From: Shinella sp. PSBB067
Lineage (GTDB): Bacteria > Pseudomonadota > Alphaproteobacteria > Rhizobiales > Rhizobiaceae
Assembly (NCBI RefSeq): GCF_016839145.1
Contig: NZ_CP069303.1
Coordinates: 4,145,001-4,209,000, forward strand
Reading direction: 5' to 3'
DNA: 64,000 nt
In this document: one piece after another, positions 10,416 to 19,089 of the stretch
Position numbering within the stretch: position 1 is the first letter of the stretch
How the letters are laid out: the number at the start of each line of letters is the position of its first letter
The notes under the pieces: generated by a model
The model's input: the letters and a program-made list of their open reading frames with translations, nothing else
Told to the model about the DNA's origin: nothing
The model's database searches: none
Translations under genes and position numbers: made by a program

Positions 10416-10831
10416 TCAGATGTCGCAAGACCGGAAGCGCAGCGCGCCCGTCATTGACGCCCCTTGGTGCATCCAGTGTCCGCGCTGCTTTCGCGTGCAG
10501 GTCTTACGCTCGCTGCTTCCGGCTTGCGGTTGGCTGTAATGGCGATAGCGAGGAAGCCGCTAGGGGTGGCAATGCTGCACAGCCGGCGCGCTCCGTCACG
10601 CCGGCTTCCCAAGGCACCAGCTTTCGCTTCCGGCATCGCCGCCTTCTACCCGGGCGAGCAGCCTGCGGGCCTTCAACGCGCCGGTCAGAACGCGCAAGAC
10701 CGCACCGCCATCGCCTGAAATCCAGGGTGGTATCGAAGCGGGACGATTTGCCGGAAAGCCCTGCTGAAACTTGCTTGTTGCGAATTTCCCGCCATGTTGT
10801 AGCGTGCAGATGCAACTGTGAGAGGTGAAGA
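10416..10831. other. gene-poor stretch after yraN with degenerate inverted repeats
   Basis: No convincing gene in 416 bases; the short open frames lack family signals or ribosome sites. An imperfect inverted pair, CGCAAGACCGGAAGCGCAGC (near 10426) and CGCTCGCTGCTTCCGGCTTG (near 10510), could fold into a long hairpin. GCTTCCGG-type words recur near 10600-10635. The stretch looks like decayed DNA bordering the Ntn-hydrolase insertion. Confidence 0.4.
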
Positions 10832-10990
10832 ATGGCGTTGCGACGGCTCTTTCTCACGGCGATCCTCCTGCCGGTCGTCGTGGGCGCCCTCAGTGCCCGC
10901 TGGACTCGCCTCAAGGCGATGCTCGATGCCGGCGTCTTGCGCACGACGAAGCGCGCCGACTGGACCGGTCCGTCGCCGGCCTGCGCATGA
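10832..10990 (+). CDS. possible 52-residue membrane peptide upstream of the Ntn-hydrolase
   Basis: A short frame begins MALRRLFLTAILLPVVVGAL, a basic then hydrophobic start like a signal anchor, and continues with a basic, Cys-ended tail. GAGAGGTGAAGA directly before the ATG is one of the better ribosome sites in this region. Its TGA overlaps an ATG (ATGA, 10987-10990) that is in frame with the downstream hydrolase. No family is recognised. It may be a leader peptide, a small membrane protein, or the broken start of a former gene. Confidence 0.35.
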   Translation: MALRRLFLTAILLPVVVGALSARWTRLKAMLDAGVLRTTKRADWTGPSPACA

Positions 10991-11256
10991 ACGCCGGCCT
11001 GAACGACCGCTGGATTCCCGATGCCGAAGCCGATGTCGGCGGCTTCGGTGCCCGCTCCAAGCTCAGCGTCGACGCCCCGGCCTATCTCGGCAGGCTGCCG
11101 GCCATCTTCCGGGCCAGCGACCGCATGCTCTCGCCGGACCGCGAGGGCGACGACTTTACCCGCAACACCTTCCGCAGGAATGTCGGGCAGCACGGGCCGG
11201 TCAGCGGCCTGTCCGTACGTTTCCAAGGCTGCGGGAAGGAAAAGAAGGAGAGCACC

Positions 11257-12330
11257 ATGCCACGCAAGACAGTACAGAAAGCAGGAGCGGTCCTCCTCGC
11301 GCTCGCGGCGGGCTGCATGGCGCTGGCGCCGGTTGCGCAGGCCTGCACCCGCCTCGTCTATCACGGTGCGGACGGCAACATCGTCACCGCGCGCTCCATG
11401 GACTGGAAGCTGGACGTGGCGACCAATCTGTGGGCCTTTCCGCGCGGCATGGAGCGCAACGGCGAGGCCGGCGAGAACTCTTTCAAGTGGACCTCGAAAT
11501 ACGGCAGCGTCATCGCCACCGGCTATGATGTGTCGACCACCGACGGCATGAACGAGCGCGGCCTCGTGGCCAATGTGCTCTGGCTGGTGGAATCGGACTA
11601 TCCGCAATTCGACCGGAAGAAACCGGGCCTGACGATCGCCGCCTGGGCGCAGTACGTGCTCGACAGCTACGCGACCGTCGACGAGGCGGTGCGCGCGCTG
11701 GAGGAGGAGCCCTTCACCATCGTGACGGACAGCGTGCCCGGCGAAACCCGGCTGACGACCCTGCACCTTTCCCTTTCGGATGCCTCCGGCGACAGCGCCA
11801 TCGTCGAATATATCGGCGGCAGGCAGGTCATCCACCACGACCGATCCTATCAGGTGATGACGAATTCGCCGGTCTTCGACCAGCAGCTGGCCCTCAACGC
11901 CTATTGGAAGCAGATCCGCGGGACGGTCATGCTGCCGGGCACGAACCGCGCCTCCGACCGCTTCGCCCGCGCCTCCTTCTATGTGAACGCCATTCCGAAG
12001 GCAGAGGACCCGAACCGGGCGCTCGCCAGCGTCTTCAGCGTCATCCGCAACGTCTCCGTTCCCTTCGGCATCACCACGCCGGACGAGCCGAACATCTCCT
12101 CGACCCGCTGGCGCACGGTGGCCGACCACAAGCGCGGCCTCTACTTCTTCGAATCCGCGCTGACGCCCAACACCTTCTGGCTGGACCTGAAGAAGATCGA
12201 TTTCTCGCCCGAAACGGGAAAGACGATGAAGCTCGATCTCGGCAAGGACCAGGATCACACCTATTCCGGCGATGCGACGGCGGCCCTCGTGCCGGCCGAG
12301 CCCTTCCGCTTCCTCGGCCCGCAGCCCTGA
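11257..12330 (+). CDS. linear amide C-N hydrolase (choloylglycine hydrolase family), exported
   Basis: This 357-residue Ntn-hydrolase resembles conjugated bile acid hydrolases and penicillin V acylases. A signal peptide (about 30 residues, ending APVAQA) precedes the cysteine of ACTRLVYHG, so cleavage would expose the N-terminal Cys nucleophile. The family's RSMDWK stretch and NERGLVANVLWL follow. AAGGAGAGCACC precedes the ATG at 11257. The frame stays open back to an ATG at 10987, but a longer product would bury the signal peptide. A likely role is hydrolysis of acyl amides such as N-acyl homoserine lactones or penicillin V, which is inference. It interrupts the usual yraN-gshB order. Confidence 0.85.
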   Translation: MPRKTVQKAGAVLLALAAGCMALAPVAQACTRLVYHGADGNIVTARSMDWKLDVATNLWAFPRGMERNGEAGENSFKWTSKYGSVIATGYDVSTTDGMNERGLVANVLWLVESDYPQFDRKKPGLTIAAWAQYVLDSYATVDEAVRALEEEPFTIVTDSVPGETRLTTLHLSLSDASGDSAIVEYIGGRQVIHHDRSYQVMTNSPVFDQQLALNAYWKQIRGTVMLPGTNRASDRFARASFYVNAIPKAEDPNRALASVFSVIRNVSVPFGITTPDEPNISSTRWRTVADHKRGLYFFESALTPNTFWLDLKKIDFSPETGKTMKLDLGKDQDHTYSGDATAALVPAEPFRFLGPQP

Positions 12331-12414
12331 CGGCCGCGCGCCCGTCTTTCTCCGGCCCGTTGCCTTCGTGCCCGCCGCATCCTAAATGTGTCGGGCACTC
12401 CCAGGGGATTTTTC

Positions 12415-13359
12415 ATGGCTGAGATCAAGAACGTCGCGGTCCAGATGGACCATGTGTCGACCATCAACATCGCGGGCGATTCCACCTTCGCCATGAGTTT
12501 CGAGGCGCAGAGCCGCGGCTACCGGCTCTTCCACTACACGCCGGACCGCCTGAGCCTGCGCGACGGCAAGGTCTACGCCACCGTCGAGCCGATGGAGCTG
12601 CGCGACGTCAAGGGCGATCACTACACGCTCGGCGCGCCCGAGCGTGTCGATCTGTCCACCATGGACGTGGTGCTGCTGCGCCAGGACCCGCCCTTCGACA
12701 TGGCCTACATCACCTCGACGCACCTGCTCGAGCGCATCCATCCGAAGACGCTCGTCGTCAACGATCCGGCCTGGGTGCGCAACTCGCCGGAAAAGATCTT
12801 CGTCACCGAATTCGCCGACCTTATGCCGGCCACCCTCATCACTCGCGATCCCGCCGAGATCCGCCGCTTCCGCGACGAGATGGGCGACATGATCCTCAAG
12901 CCGCTCTACGGCAATGGCGGGGCGGGCGTCTTCCATTCCACGAAGGACGACCGCAACCTCTCGTCCCTGCTCGAAATGTTCGGCCAGATGTTCCGCGAGC
13001 CCTTCATCGCCCAGCAGTACCTGCCGGACGTGCGCAAGGGCGACAAGCGCATCCTCCTCGTCGACGGCGAGCCGGTGGGCGCGATCAACCGCGTGCCCGC
13101 CGAGCACGACAGCCGCTCCAACATGCATGTCGGCGGCCGCGCGGAGGCCACGGACCTGACGGCGCGCGAAAGGGAAATCTGCGCCCGCATCGGCCCGGCG
13201 CTGCGCGAGCGCGGCTTCCTCCTCGTCGGTATCGACGTCATCGGCGATTACATGACGGAGATCAACGTGACTTCCCCGACCGGTATCCGCGAGGTCAGGA
13301 AATTCGGCGGTGCCGACATCGCCGCTCTCCTGTGGGACGCCATCGAGAAGAAGCGCTGA
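12415..13359 (+). CDS. gshB: glutathione synthase
   Basis: GshB joins gamma-glutamylcysteine and glycine with ATP to make glutathione. The 314-residue ATP-grasp protein has the N-terminal [19 protein letters not shown] substrate domain, [16 protein letters not shown] (glycine-rich nucleotide loop, near residue 160), and the C-terminal [15 protein letters not shown] metal and ATP residues. The start at 12415 is preceded by AGGGGATTTTTC. It ends in a strong hairpin, so it is probably transcribed alone or with the upstream hydrolase. Confidence 0.96.
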   Translation: MAEIKNVAVQMDHVSTINIAGDSTFAMSFEAQSRGYRLFHYTPDRLSLRDGKVYATVEPMELRDVKGDHYTLGAPERVDLSTMDVVLLRQDPPFDMAYITSTHLLERIHPKTLVVNDPAWVRNSPEKIFVTEFADLMPATLITRDPAEIRRFRDEMGDMILKPLYGNGGAGVFHSTKDDRNLSSLLEMFGQMFREPFIAQQYLPDVRKGDKRILLVDGEPVGAINRVPAEHDSRSNMHVGGRAEATDLTAREREICARIGPALRERGFLLVGIDVIGDYMTEINVTSPTGIREVRKFGGADIAALLWDAIEKKR

Positions 13360-13367
13360 CGGCGCCT

Positions 13368-13397
13368 GGCGGGCCGTCCGTTCGCGAACGGCCCGCC
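13368..13397 (+). terminator. terminator of gshB
   Basis: GGCGGGCCGT (13368-13377) pairs perfectly with ACGGCCCGCC (13388-13397) across a 10-base loop, followed by TTCGTT. It begins 9 bases after the gshB stop. Confidence 0.75.
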
Positions 13398-13451
13398 TTC
13401 GTTCCGCGAATGCAACCGGGTGCAACCGTCGCGCGGAAAATTCCCTCGCAA

Positions 13452-13466
13452 GTTCTATGATTGTTC
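13452..13466 (+). promoter_or_regulatory. LexA (SOS) box upstream of comM
   Basis: The sequence reads GTTC, seven bases, GTTC, an exact match to the direct-repeat LexA operator of alphaproteobacteria. It lies in the gshB-comM gap, about 140 bases before the comM start, and comM homologues belong to the SOS regulon of this class. Confidence 0.75.
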
Positions 13467-13604
13467 TTGTTTCATTCCGTATTCCGTGCCAGATTTGCGG
13501 CTGCAACCCAGAGGCGGCGGCAGAGGCCGTCTTCGGCGAAAAAGTGTTTCGGTGTCCTGTGCGCCATGAGCGACGCATGATGCCGTGGAGCGGGTGGGGC
13601 GGTC

Positions 13605-15137
13605 ATGGTGGCACGGGTCGGTACGATTGCGTTTCAGGGTATCGAGGGCGTCCCGGTGGACGTCCAGGTCATGGTCGCGCCCGGCAAGGTGGGCATGCAG
13701 ATCGTCGGCCTGGCGGACAAGGCGGTGGCAGAGAGCCGTGAGCGGGTGCAGGCGGCCCTCCACGCCTCCGGCCTCTCGCTGCCGCCCAAGCGCGTGACGG
13801 TCAATCTGGCGCCCGCCGACCTGCCGAAGGAAGGCAGCCACTACGACCTCGCCATCGCGCTCGGCCTGATGATGGCGCTCGGTGCCGTGCCGGGCGATGC
13901 GCTGGACGATTACCTCGTCATCGGCGAGCTCAACCTCGACGGCACGATTGCCCCGGTTGCGGGGGCGCTCCCCGCCGCCATGGGTGCGAACGCGCTCGGC
14001 AAGGGCCTCGTCTGCCCGGCCGAGAACGGGGCGGAAGCGGCCTGGGCGGGCAGCGGCCTCGATATCCTCGCCCCGCGCAGCCTCATCGCGCTCGCCAATC
14101 ACTTCAAGGGCACGCAGGTCCTGTCGCGGCCGACGCCCGCCATCCGCGCCCCCGCCGCCGGCCTGCCGGACCTTGCCGATATACGCGGCCAGGAAAGCGC
14201 CAAGCGGGCGCTGGAGGTGGCGGCGGCCGGCAACCATAACCTCCTGATGGTTGGCCCGCCCGGATCGGGAAAGTCCATGCTCGCCGCGCGCCTCGCCGCC
14301 ATCCTGCCGCCGCTTTCCCCGGCCGAACTCCTCGAAGTGTCGATGATCCACTCCATCGCCGGCCAGCTTTCCGGCGGGCGCCTGTCGGACCGCCGGCCCT
14401 TCCGCACGCCGCACCACTCCGCCACCATGGCGGCCCTCGTCGGCGGCGGATCGCGGGCAAGGCCCGGCGAAGTCTCGCTCGCCCACAACGGCGTGCTCTT
14501 CCTCGATGAACTGCCGGAGTTTTCCCCGCAGGCGCTCGATGCGCTGCGCCAGCCGCTCGAGACCGGCGAATGCATCATCGCCCGCGCCAATCACCGCGTC
14601 AGCTACCCCGCCGCCCTCCAGCTCGTGGCGGCGATGAACCCCTGCCGCTGCGGCATGGCGGGCGAGCCGGGCCACACCTGCGCGCGCGGCCTGCGCTGCG
14701 TCAGCGAGTACCAGGCCCGCGTCTCCGGCCCGCTGATGGACCGCATCGACATCCGCATCGACGTGCCGGCCGTCTCGGCGACGGACCTCATCCGCCCCAT
14801 GGCGGCCGAAGCCAGCGAAACCGTCGCCCGCCGTGTCGCCCGGGCCCGCGCATTGCAGGTCGACCGCTTCGCCCGCCTCGGCATGGCATCCGTGACGAGC
14901 AATGCCCGGGCCTCGACCGCCCTCGTCGAGAAGGTTGCCGAACCCGATCCCGGCGGCCTCCAGCTCCTGCGCGACGCCGCCGAGAAGATGCGCTTCTCCG
15001 CCCGCGGCTATCATCGCATCCTCAAGGTCGCCCGCACGCTCGCCGATCTCGACGAGGCGTCCATCGTCGGCCGCATCCATCTTGCCGAAGCGATCTCCTA
15101 CCGCATCGCCGGCGACCGGCTGGTCGCCGCGGCCTGA
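13605..15137 (+). CDS. comM: YifB/ComM family Mg-chelatase-like AAA+ ATPase
   Basis: ComM is a hexameric AAA+ helicase that promotes branch migration during natural transformation and homologous recombination. The 510-residue protein has the Lon-protease-like N-domain (to about residue 165), a Walker A GPPGSGKS near residue 218, the Walker B region GVLFLDELPEF, then NPCRCG and further cysteines of a small metal-binding insert. The length is standard. GGGGCGG precedes the ATG, and an upstream LexA box suggests DNA-damage induction. Confidence 0.93.
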   Translation: MVARVGTIAFQGIEGVPVDVQVMVAPGKVGMQIVGLADKAVAESRERVQAALHASGLSLPPKRVTVNLAPADLPKEGSHYDLAIALGLMMALGAVPGDALDDYLVIGELNLDGTIAPVAGALPAAMGANALGKGLVCPAENGAEAAWAGSGLDILAPRSLIALANHFKGTQVLSRPTPAIRAPAAGLPDLADIRGQESAKRALEVAAAGNHNLLMVGPPGSGKSMLAARLAAILPPLSPAELLEVSMIHSIAGQLSGGRLSDRRPFRTPHHSATMAALVGGGSRARPGEVSLAHNGVLFLDELPEFSPQALDALRQPLETGECIIARANHRVSYPAALQLVAAMNPCRCGMAGEPGHTCARGLRCVSEYQARVSGPLMDRIDIRIDVPAVSATDLIRPMAAEASETVARRVARARALQVDRFARLGMASVTSNARASTALVEKVAEPDPGGLQLLRDAAEKMRFSARGYHRILKVARTLADLDEASIVGRIHLAEAISYRIAGDRLVAAA

Positions 15138-15255
15138 GCACCGGTGGTCGAGGGGCGAAGGGGTGCGTGTGGAAGACAGGCGTGCGGCCGTCCCGGTCGG
15201 TGGGGCTTGCGGATGGCCAGCGCTGGAAACGTTGCCGTGACGACGGGGCGCCGCC

Positions 15256-15651
15256 TCAGGCCGGGCCCTTGAACACGGCTTCCAGCCGGTGTCCGTCCGG
15301 ATCGATGACGAAGGCGGCATAATAGGTCGGGCCGTAGTCGTGTCGCAGGCCCGGCGGGCCGTTATCGCGCCCGCCAGCCGCAAGTGCGGCCTTGTGGAAG
15401 GCGTCGACCGCCTGGCGGTTCGGCGCGGCGAAGGCGATGTGAAAGCCGGGGCCGGGCGCTGCGGCATCGCCGTGCTGCTTGAGGGCGAGCTTGTCGCCGC
15501 CGCCGGGCGGCCCATAGCCGATGGCCTGGCCCGGCTCGCCCGGCCGGATATCCGACCAGACACGACCATAGCCGAGCGGCGCGAGGGCTGCGTCGTAGAA
15601 GGCCGCCGTGCGCGCGATGTCGCGGACGCCGAGGGAGAGGTGGTGGAGCAT
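15256..15651 (-). CDS. VOC family protein (glyoxalase/dioxygenase fold)
   Basis: A 131-residue single-unit vicinal-oxygen-chelate protein starting MLHHLSLGVRDIARTAAFYD, with H4 in the usual first metal-ligand position. GFHIAFAAPNRQAVDAFHKA in the middle and FVIDPDGHRLEAVFKG at the end complete two beta-alpha-beta-beta-beta modules. Such proteins are lactoylglutathione lyase-like enzymes, dioxygenases or binding proteins; the substrate cannot be told. It follows cysK on the minus strand, with a hairpin between. Confidence 0.85.
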   Translation of the reverse strand: MLHHLSLGVRDIARTAAFYDAALAPLGYGRVWSDIRPGEPGQAIGYGPPGGGDKLALKQHGDAAAPGPGFHIAFAAPNRQAVDAFHKAALAAGGRDNGPPGLRHDYGPTYYAAFVIDPDGHRLEAVFKGPA

Positions 15652-15679
15652 GGGCCGTGCCGGGTCTCCTTGGCGGGAG

Positions 15680-15709
15680 CCCGTCGCGCAGGCGGGCCTG
15701 CGCGACGGG
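15680..15709 (-). terminator. hairpin between cysK and the VOC gene
   Basis: A perfect 13-bp stem (CCCGTCGCGCAGG / CCTGCGCGACGGG) with a CGGG loop lies 7 bases after the cysK stop. No T-run follows on the minus strand, so it may instead stabilise the cysK mRNA 3' end or attenuate reading into the VOC gene. Confidence 0.55.
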
Positions 15710-15716
15710 TGCTTGT

Positions 15717-16685
15717 TCAGCCGCCGAGGCCCTCGAAGAGTGCGGTGGAAAGGTAGCGCTCGGCGAAGGAGGGGATGATGACGACGATGGTCTTGCCGGC
15801 GTTTTCCGGGCGGCTGCCGACCCTGGCGGCGGCGGCCAGTGCGGCGCCGGAGGAGATGCCGACCGGCACGCCCTCGAGCCGCGCGACGAGGCGGGCGGTT
15901 TCGAAGGCTTCGTCATTGGTCACGGTCACGACCTCGTCGTAGATCGCGGTGTCGAGGATTGCCGGCGCAAAGCCCGCGCCGATGCCCTGGATCTTGTGCG
16001 GGCCGGGATTGCCGCCGGACAGGACCGGGCTGTCGGCCGGCTCCACGGCGACCACCTTCACGCCGGGCTTCTTCGCCTTCAGCACCTGCCCCGCGCCGGT
16101 GATCGTGCCGCCGGTGCCGATGCCGGAGACGAGGATGTCGACCGCGCCCTCGGTGTCGTTCCAGATTTCCTCGGCGGTCGTCTTGCGGTGGATTTCCGGG
16201 TTGGCCGGGTTCTCGAACTGCTGGGGGATCACGGCGCCGGGAATGGTGCCCGCCAGTTCCTCCGCCTTGGCGATCGCGCCCTTCATGCCCTTCGGCCCCT
16301 CGGTCAGCACCAGTTCGGCGCCGAGCAGCGCCAGCATCTTGCGCCGCTCGATCGACATGGTCTCCGGCATGGTGAGGATCAGCCGATACCCCTTGGCCGC
16401 CGCCGCAAAGGCGAGCGCAATGCCCGTGTTGCCGGAGGTGGGTTCGACGAGCGTCGATTCGCCGGGCTTGATCCGGCCCTGCGCTTCCAGCGCCTCGATC
16501 ATCGCCACGCCGATGCGGTCCTTGACGGAGGCGATCGGGTTGAAGAATTCCAGCTTGGCAAGAAGATTGGCCTTCACGCCCTTTTCCTTCGCGAACTTGT
16601 CGAGCCGCACGATGGGCGTATCGCCGACGGTCTCGGTGATGGAGGCATAGATGCGGCCGCGGCCGGGCTTGCGGGGTTCGGTCAT
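15717..16685 (-). CDS. cysK: cysteine synthase A (O-acetylserine sulfhydrylase)
   Basis: CysK makes L-cysteine from O-acetylserine and sulfide with pyridoxal phosphate. The 322-residue protein has the PLP lysine K55 in [11 protein letters not shown], the substrate loop [11 protein letters not shown] near residues 81-91, and the phosphate-binding [12 protein letters not shown] near 188. GAGGGAG precedes the ATG at 16685; the open frame upstream is not part of the gene. Cysteine supply links it to gshB nearby, though the two are not in one operon. Confidence 0.95.
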   Translation of the reverse strand: MTEPRKPGRGRIYASITETVGDTPIVRLDKFAKEKGVKANLLAKLEFFNPIASVKDRIGVAMIEALEAQGRIKPGESTLVEPTSGNTGIALAFAAAAKGYRLILTMPETMSIERRKMLALLGAELVLTEGPKGMKGAIAKAEELAGTIPGAVIPQQFENPANPEIHRKTTAEEIWNDTEGAVDILVSGIGTGGTITGAGQVLKAKKPGVKVVAVEPADSPVLSGGNPGPHKIQGIGAGFAPAILDTAIYDEVVTVTNDEAFETARLVARLEGVPVGISSGAALAAAARVGSRPENAGKTIVVIIPSFAERYLSTALFEGLGG

Positions 16686-16768
16686 TGGGGGCTCCCTCGA
16701 TTCACGTTGAACGAGAATGTAGGAGGGAATGCAGCCGGAGACGAGTCCGGATTTCGCGGTAAAAGCCC

Positions 16769-17416
16769 TCAAAGGGGAATATTCGGCTGGCGAACCGGCA
16801 AAAGCCGGCCCGGTCGAACCGCGTGCGTCGCGATCCAGGCCGCCGTTCCCGCAAGAATACCCGCCGCGCCGCGGTTGAGCCGCTTCAAGGCATCGGTTGC
16901 CTGAGAAGCAGCCGCGTGCGAGGCGAGCGCCATATGGGGGATGAGCACGCCTTCGAGCACCACGAAGGCCGCGGCGAGCAGCAGGCCGTAGTCCGTCGGG
17001 TCGATGGCGTTGGGGTCGATCAGCATTGGCACGGGCGCTCGGTCTTCGATTTGCCGGGCGTCACCGGCAGTCCGGACATGCCCCTGCCGGTCGAGCGCCG
17101 CGCCCCGATGTCCTGCGGCAGGAGGTCGGTCGTCCAGCGCTTCCAGGCGATCTGGCCGAGATAGCGCGCGCCGGTGATATCGAACGGCATGAGGTCAGGT
17201 GAAGGCCCGCGCGATGAAGGCAAGGCCGGGGATGACCGGTGTCGGGTAGAGCATATCGCCGAGGATTAGGCCGGGCCCCATGAAGAAGGTCGGGCCGAAC
17301 CGCGAGCCGAGCGCGCGACAATCGCCGTGATGCTGCGACCCGGGAATGACAGCGGCGATGAGAGCGAGCCGGCGAGAGGGACGCCAAGGGTGATGAAAAC
17401 TCCGGGAATTCGGCAT
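16769..17416 (-). pseudogene. LysE/RhtB family exporter pseudogene (several frameshifts)
   Basis: Three overlapping minus-strand fragments, in the right order but different frames, rebuild one LysE-type exporter. Fragment one (17416-17195) reads LALIAAVIPG and FGPTFFMGPGLILGDML; fragment two (17223-17020) reads ITGARYLGQIAWKRWTTDLL and [20 protein letters not shown]; fragment three (17032-16769) reads [20 protein letters not shown] and [20 protein letters not shown]. Within fragment one, ITAIVAR near 17311-17331 appears only in a shifted frame, so at least four indels have accumulated, including loss of residues after NPK. No intact start-to-stop reading exists. An intact LysE-family gene lies next door. 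Confidence 0.78.
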
Positions 17417-17567
17417 CTTCTACCGCCGCCGGCAGTTGCCGGTAGGGTCGCCGTCTTGCCGCGGGAGCGGACGCCGGATAGTGCTTGGCATCCGCCGGAG
17501 CGATTCCGGTACGGGCGCGAAGCGGCCTTGCGGCCGCGGGCACCGAAAAATCAGGAGATGGAGCGCC

Positions 17568-18200
17568 ATGCCCGATCCGGCCGGCCTCGCCGCCTTCGCC
17601 CTCATCGCGCTCGGCATGGTGCTGACGCCCGGGCCGAACATGGTCTATCTCGTCTCCCGCTCGATCTGCCAGGGGGCGGCAGCCGGTCTCGTCTCGCTCG
17701 GCGGCGTGGCGCTCGGCTTCGTCTTCTACATGCTTTCCGCCGCGCTCGGCATCACCGCGCTGCTGATGGCCGTTCCCTATGCCTATGATGCGCTTCGCCT
17801 TGCCGGCGCGCTCTATCTCGGCTGGCTCGCCTGGCAGGCGTTGCGTCCCGGCGGCCGCTCGGCCTTCGAGGTGAGGGCGCTGCCGCGCGACAGCCTGCGC
17901 AGGCTGTTCACGATGGGCTTGCTGACCAACCTCCTGAACCCCAAGGTCGCGGTGCTCTACCTGTCGCTCCTGCCGCAGTTCATCGATCCCGCCAGGGGCG
18001 GCGTCTTCCTCCAGTCGCTTGTGCTCGGCGGTGTCCAGATCGCCATCAGCGTCAGCGTCAACGCGCTGGTCGCCGTGTCGGCGGGCTCCATCGCGACGCT
18101 GCTCGCCGCCCGGCCGCGCTGGCTGCTCGTGCAGCGCTGGCTGATGGGCACGGTGCTCGCCGGCCTCGCCCTGCGCATGGCGACGCAAGCGCGTCCCTGA
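17568..18200 (+). CDS. LysE family translocator
   Basis: A 210-residue inner-membrane exporter of the LysE/RhtB superfamily, which usually pumps out amino acids or similar small metabolites. The N-terminal motif GMVLTPGPNMVYLVSRS (residues 15-31) and LLTNLLNPKVAVLYLSLLP (near 122-140) are diagnostic, and about six hydrophobic segments are present. The start at 17568 follows GGAG and AGGAG sites. Its TGA (18198-18200) directly abuts the stop of the converging GNAT gene with no spacer. The substrate is unknown. Confidence 0.9.
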   Translation: MPDPAGLAAFALIALGMVLTPGPNMVYLVSRSICQGAAAGLVSLGGVALGFVFYMLSAALGITALLMAVPYAYDALRLAGALYLGWLAWQALRPGGRSAFEVRALPRDSLRRLFTMGLLTNLLNPKVAVLYLSLLPQFIDPARGGVFLQSLVLGGVQIAISVSVNALVAVSAGSIATLLAARPRWLLVQRWLMGTVLAGLALRMATQARP

Positions 18201-19085
18201 TCAGAACTCGGCCGTGGGCGGCAGCGCGAAGGGCTTCGCGGGCCTGAGGCCGCGTTTCGTCCGAAGCATGAGGACCATGTCGCCCGTCCCGGCGACGGCC
18301 TTGCCCGCCCACGCCAGGCGGTCCGGCGCGAAATGGACGAGAACCCGCGCAGGGGCGATGCGAAGGCTGGCCAGAATATCCGCCAGATCGGGGATCTCCC
18401 CGCCGACGATGTCCAGCAGATCGAAGCCGCCATCCTGCCCGGCCTGCCAGGCGATGACGGTGTCTTCGTCCATCAGGTCGAGCCGCAGGTCCGGCATCAG
18501 CAAGGCATTGAAGAGAAACATCTCCGTCTGCCGGAGCGGGGCGAAACGATCGGATACCGGCCGGCGGCCGTCGAGCAGCCGGCGCAGCAGCGCGGCATCG
18601 GCCTTGCGCCCGACCTCCAGCCGCCGGACCGGCAGCGCCCGTCCGCCGGTCGGTGCGGCTCCGGCAAAACGGTGCTGCGCCAGCGGCTCGAACCGGTAGC
18701 GCGCATAGAGTTCGGGCGTATCGGTCAGCAGGACGACCGCCTCGAACCCTTCCGCGTCGCAATGCGCCAGCGCCGCCTCCATGACGTCGCGATAAAGCCC
18801 CCGGCCGCGATGGGACGGCCGCACGGCGCCCGATTGCAGGCCCGCCGCATGCACTACGGCGCCGTCCATGACGAGCGGCAGGTCGAAGGCGCTGATATTG
18901 GCGATGCAGGTGCCTGCCGCGTCGAACCAGGCGAAAGAAACGCCGGTTGGATCCGGCCCGCCGAACTGGTCGAGCACGGTCGCGTCGATTTCGAAGACGT
19001 CTTCCAGCAGGCCGGCGACCGCGCGCCATGTGACTGGGTTGGCGACGGGGCCGGAACGGAAGGAAAGACCTCGACGGCCGGGCAT
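18201..19085 (-). CDS. GNAT family N-acetyltransferase
   Basis: A 294-residue acyltransferase. The N-terminal half contains the acetyl-CoA binding motif QSGAVRPSHRGRGLYRDVME (near residues 83-102, R/Q-x-x-G-x-G/A type: HRGRGL) and DTPELYARYRFEPL, typical of GNAT proteins that modify peptides or small molecules. The C-terminal half (from about 150) resembles a second, degenerate GNAT or sterol-carrier-like domain without an obvious motif. It starts 4 bases after the dut stop, so it is probably cotranscribed with dut. The substrate is unknown. Confidence 0.83.
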   Translation of the reverse strand: MPGRRGLSFRSGPVANPVTWRAVAGLLEDVFEIDATVLDQFGGPDPTGVSFAWFDAAGTCIANISAFDLPLVMDGAVVHAAGLQSGAVRPSHRGRGLYRDVMEAALAHCDAEGFEAVVLLTDTPELYARYRFEPLAQHRFAGAAPTGGRALPVRRLEVGRKADAALLRRLLDGRRPVSDRFAPLRQTEMFLFNALLMPDLRLDLMDEDTVIAWQAGQDGGFDLLDIVGGEIPDLADILASLRIAPARVLVHFAPDRLAWAGKAVAGTGDMVLMLRTKRGLRPAKPFALPPTAEF

Positions 19086-19089
19086 CGCC

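Noticed and set aside
10504..12258. A 584-codon minus-strand frame opposite the Ntn-hydrolase
   Set aside because: The plus-strand hydrolase has a signal peptide, an exposed Cys and family motifs; the minus frame has none.
10825..12330. A 501-residue form of the Ntn-hydrolase starting far upstream
   Set aside because: It would put the signal peptide and the Cys nucleophile deep inside the protein; the start at 11257 has a strong ribosome site.
16769..17032. An 87-codon frame as an independent gene
   Set aside because: Its sequence is only the C-terminal third of a LysE exporter, and the missing parts follow upstream in other frames, so it belongs to a pseudogene.
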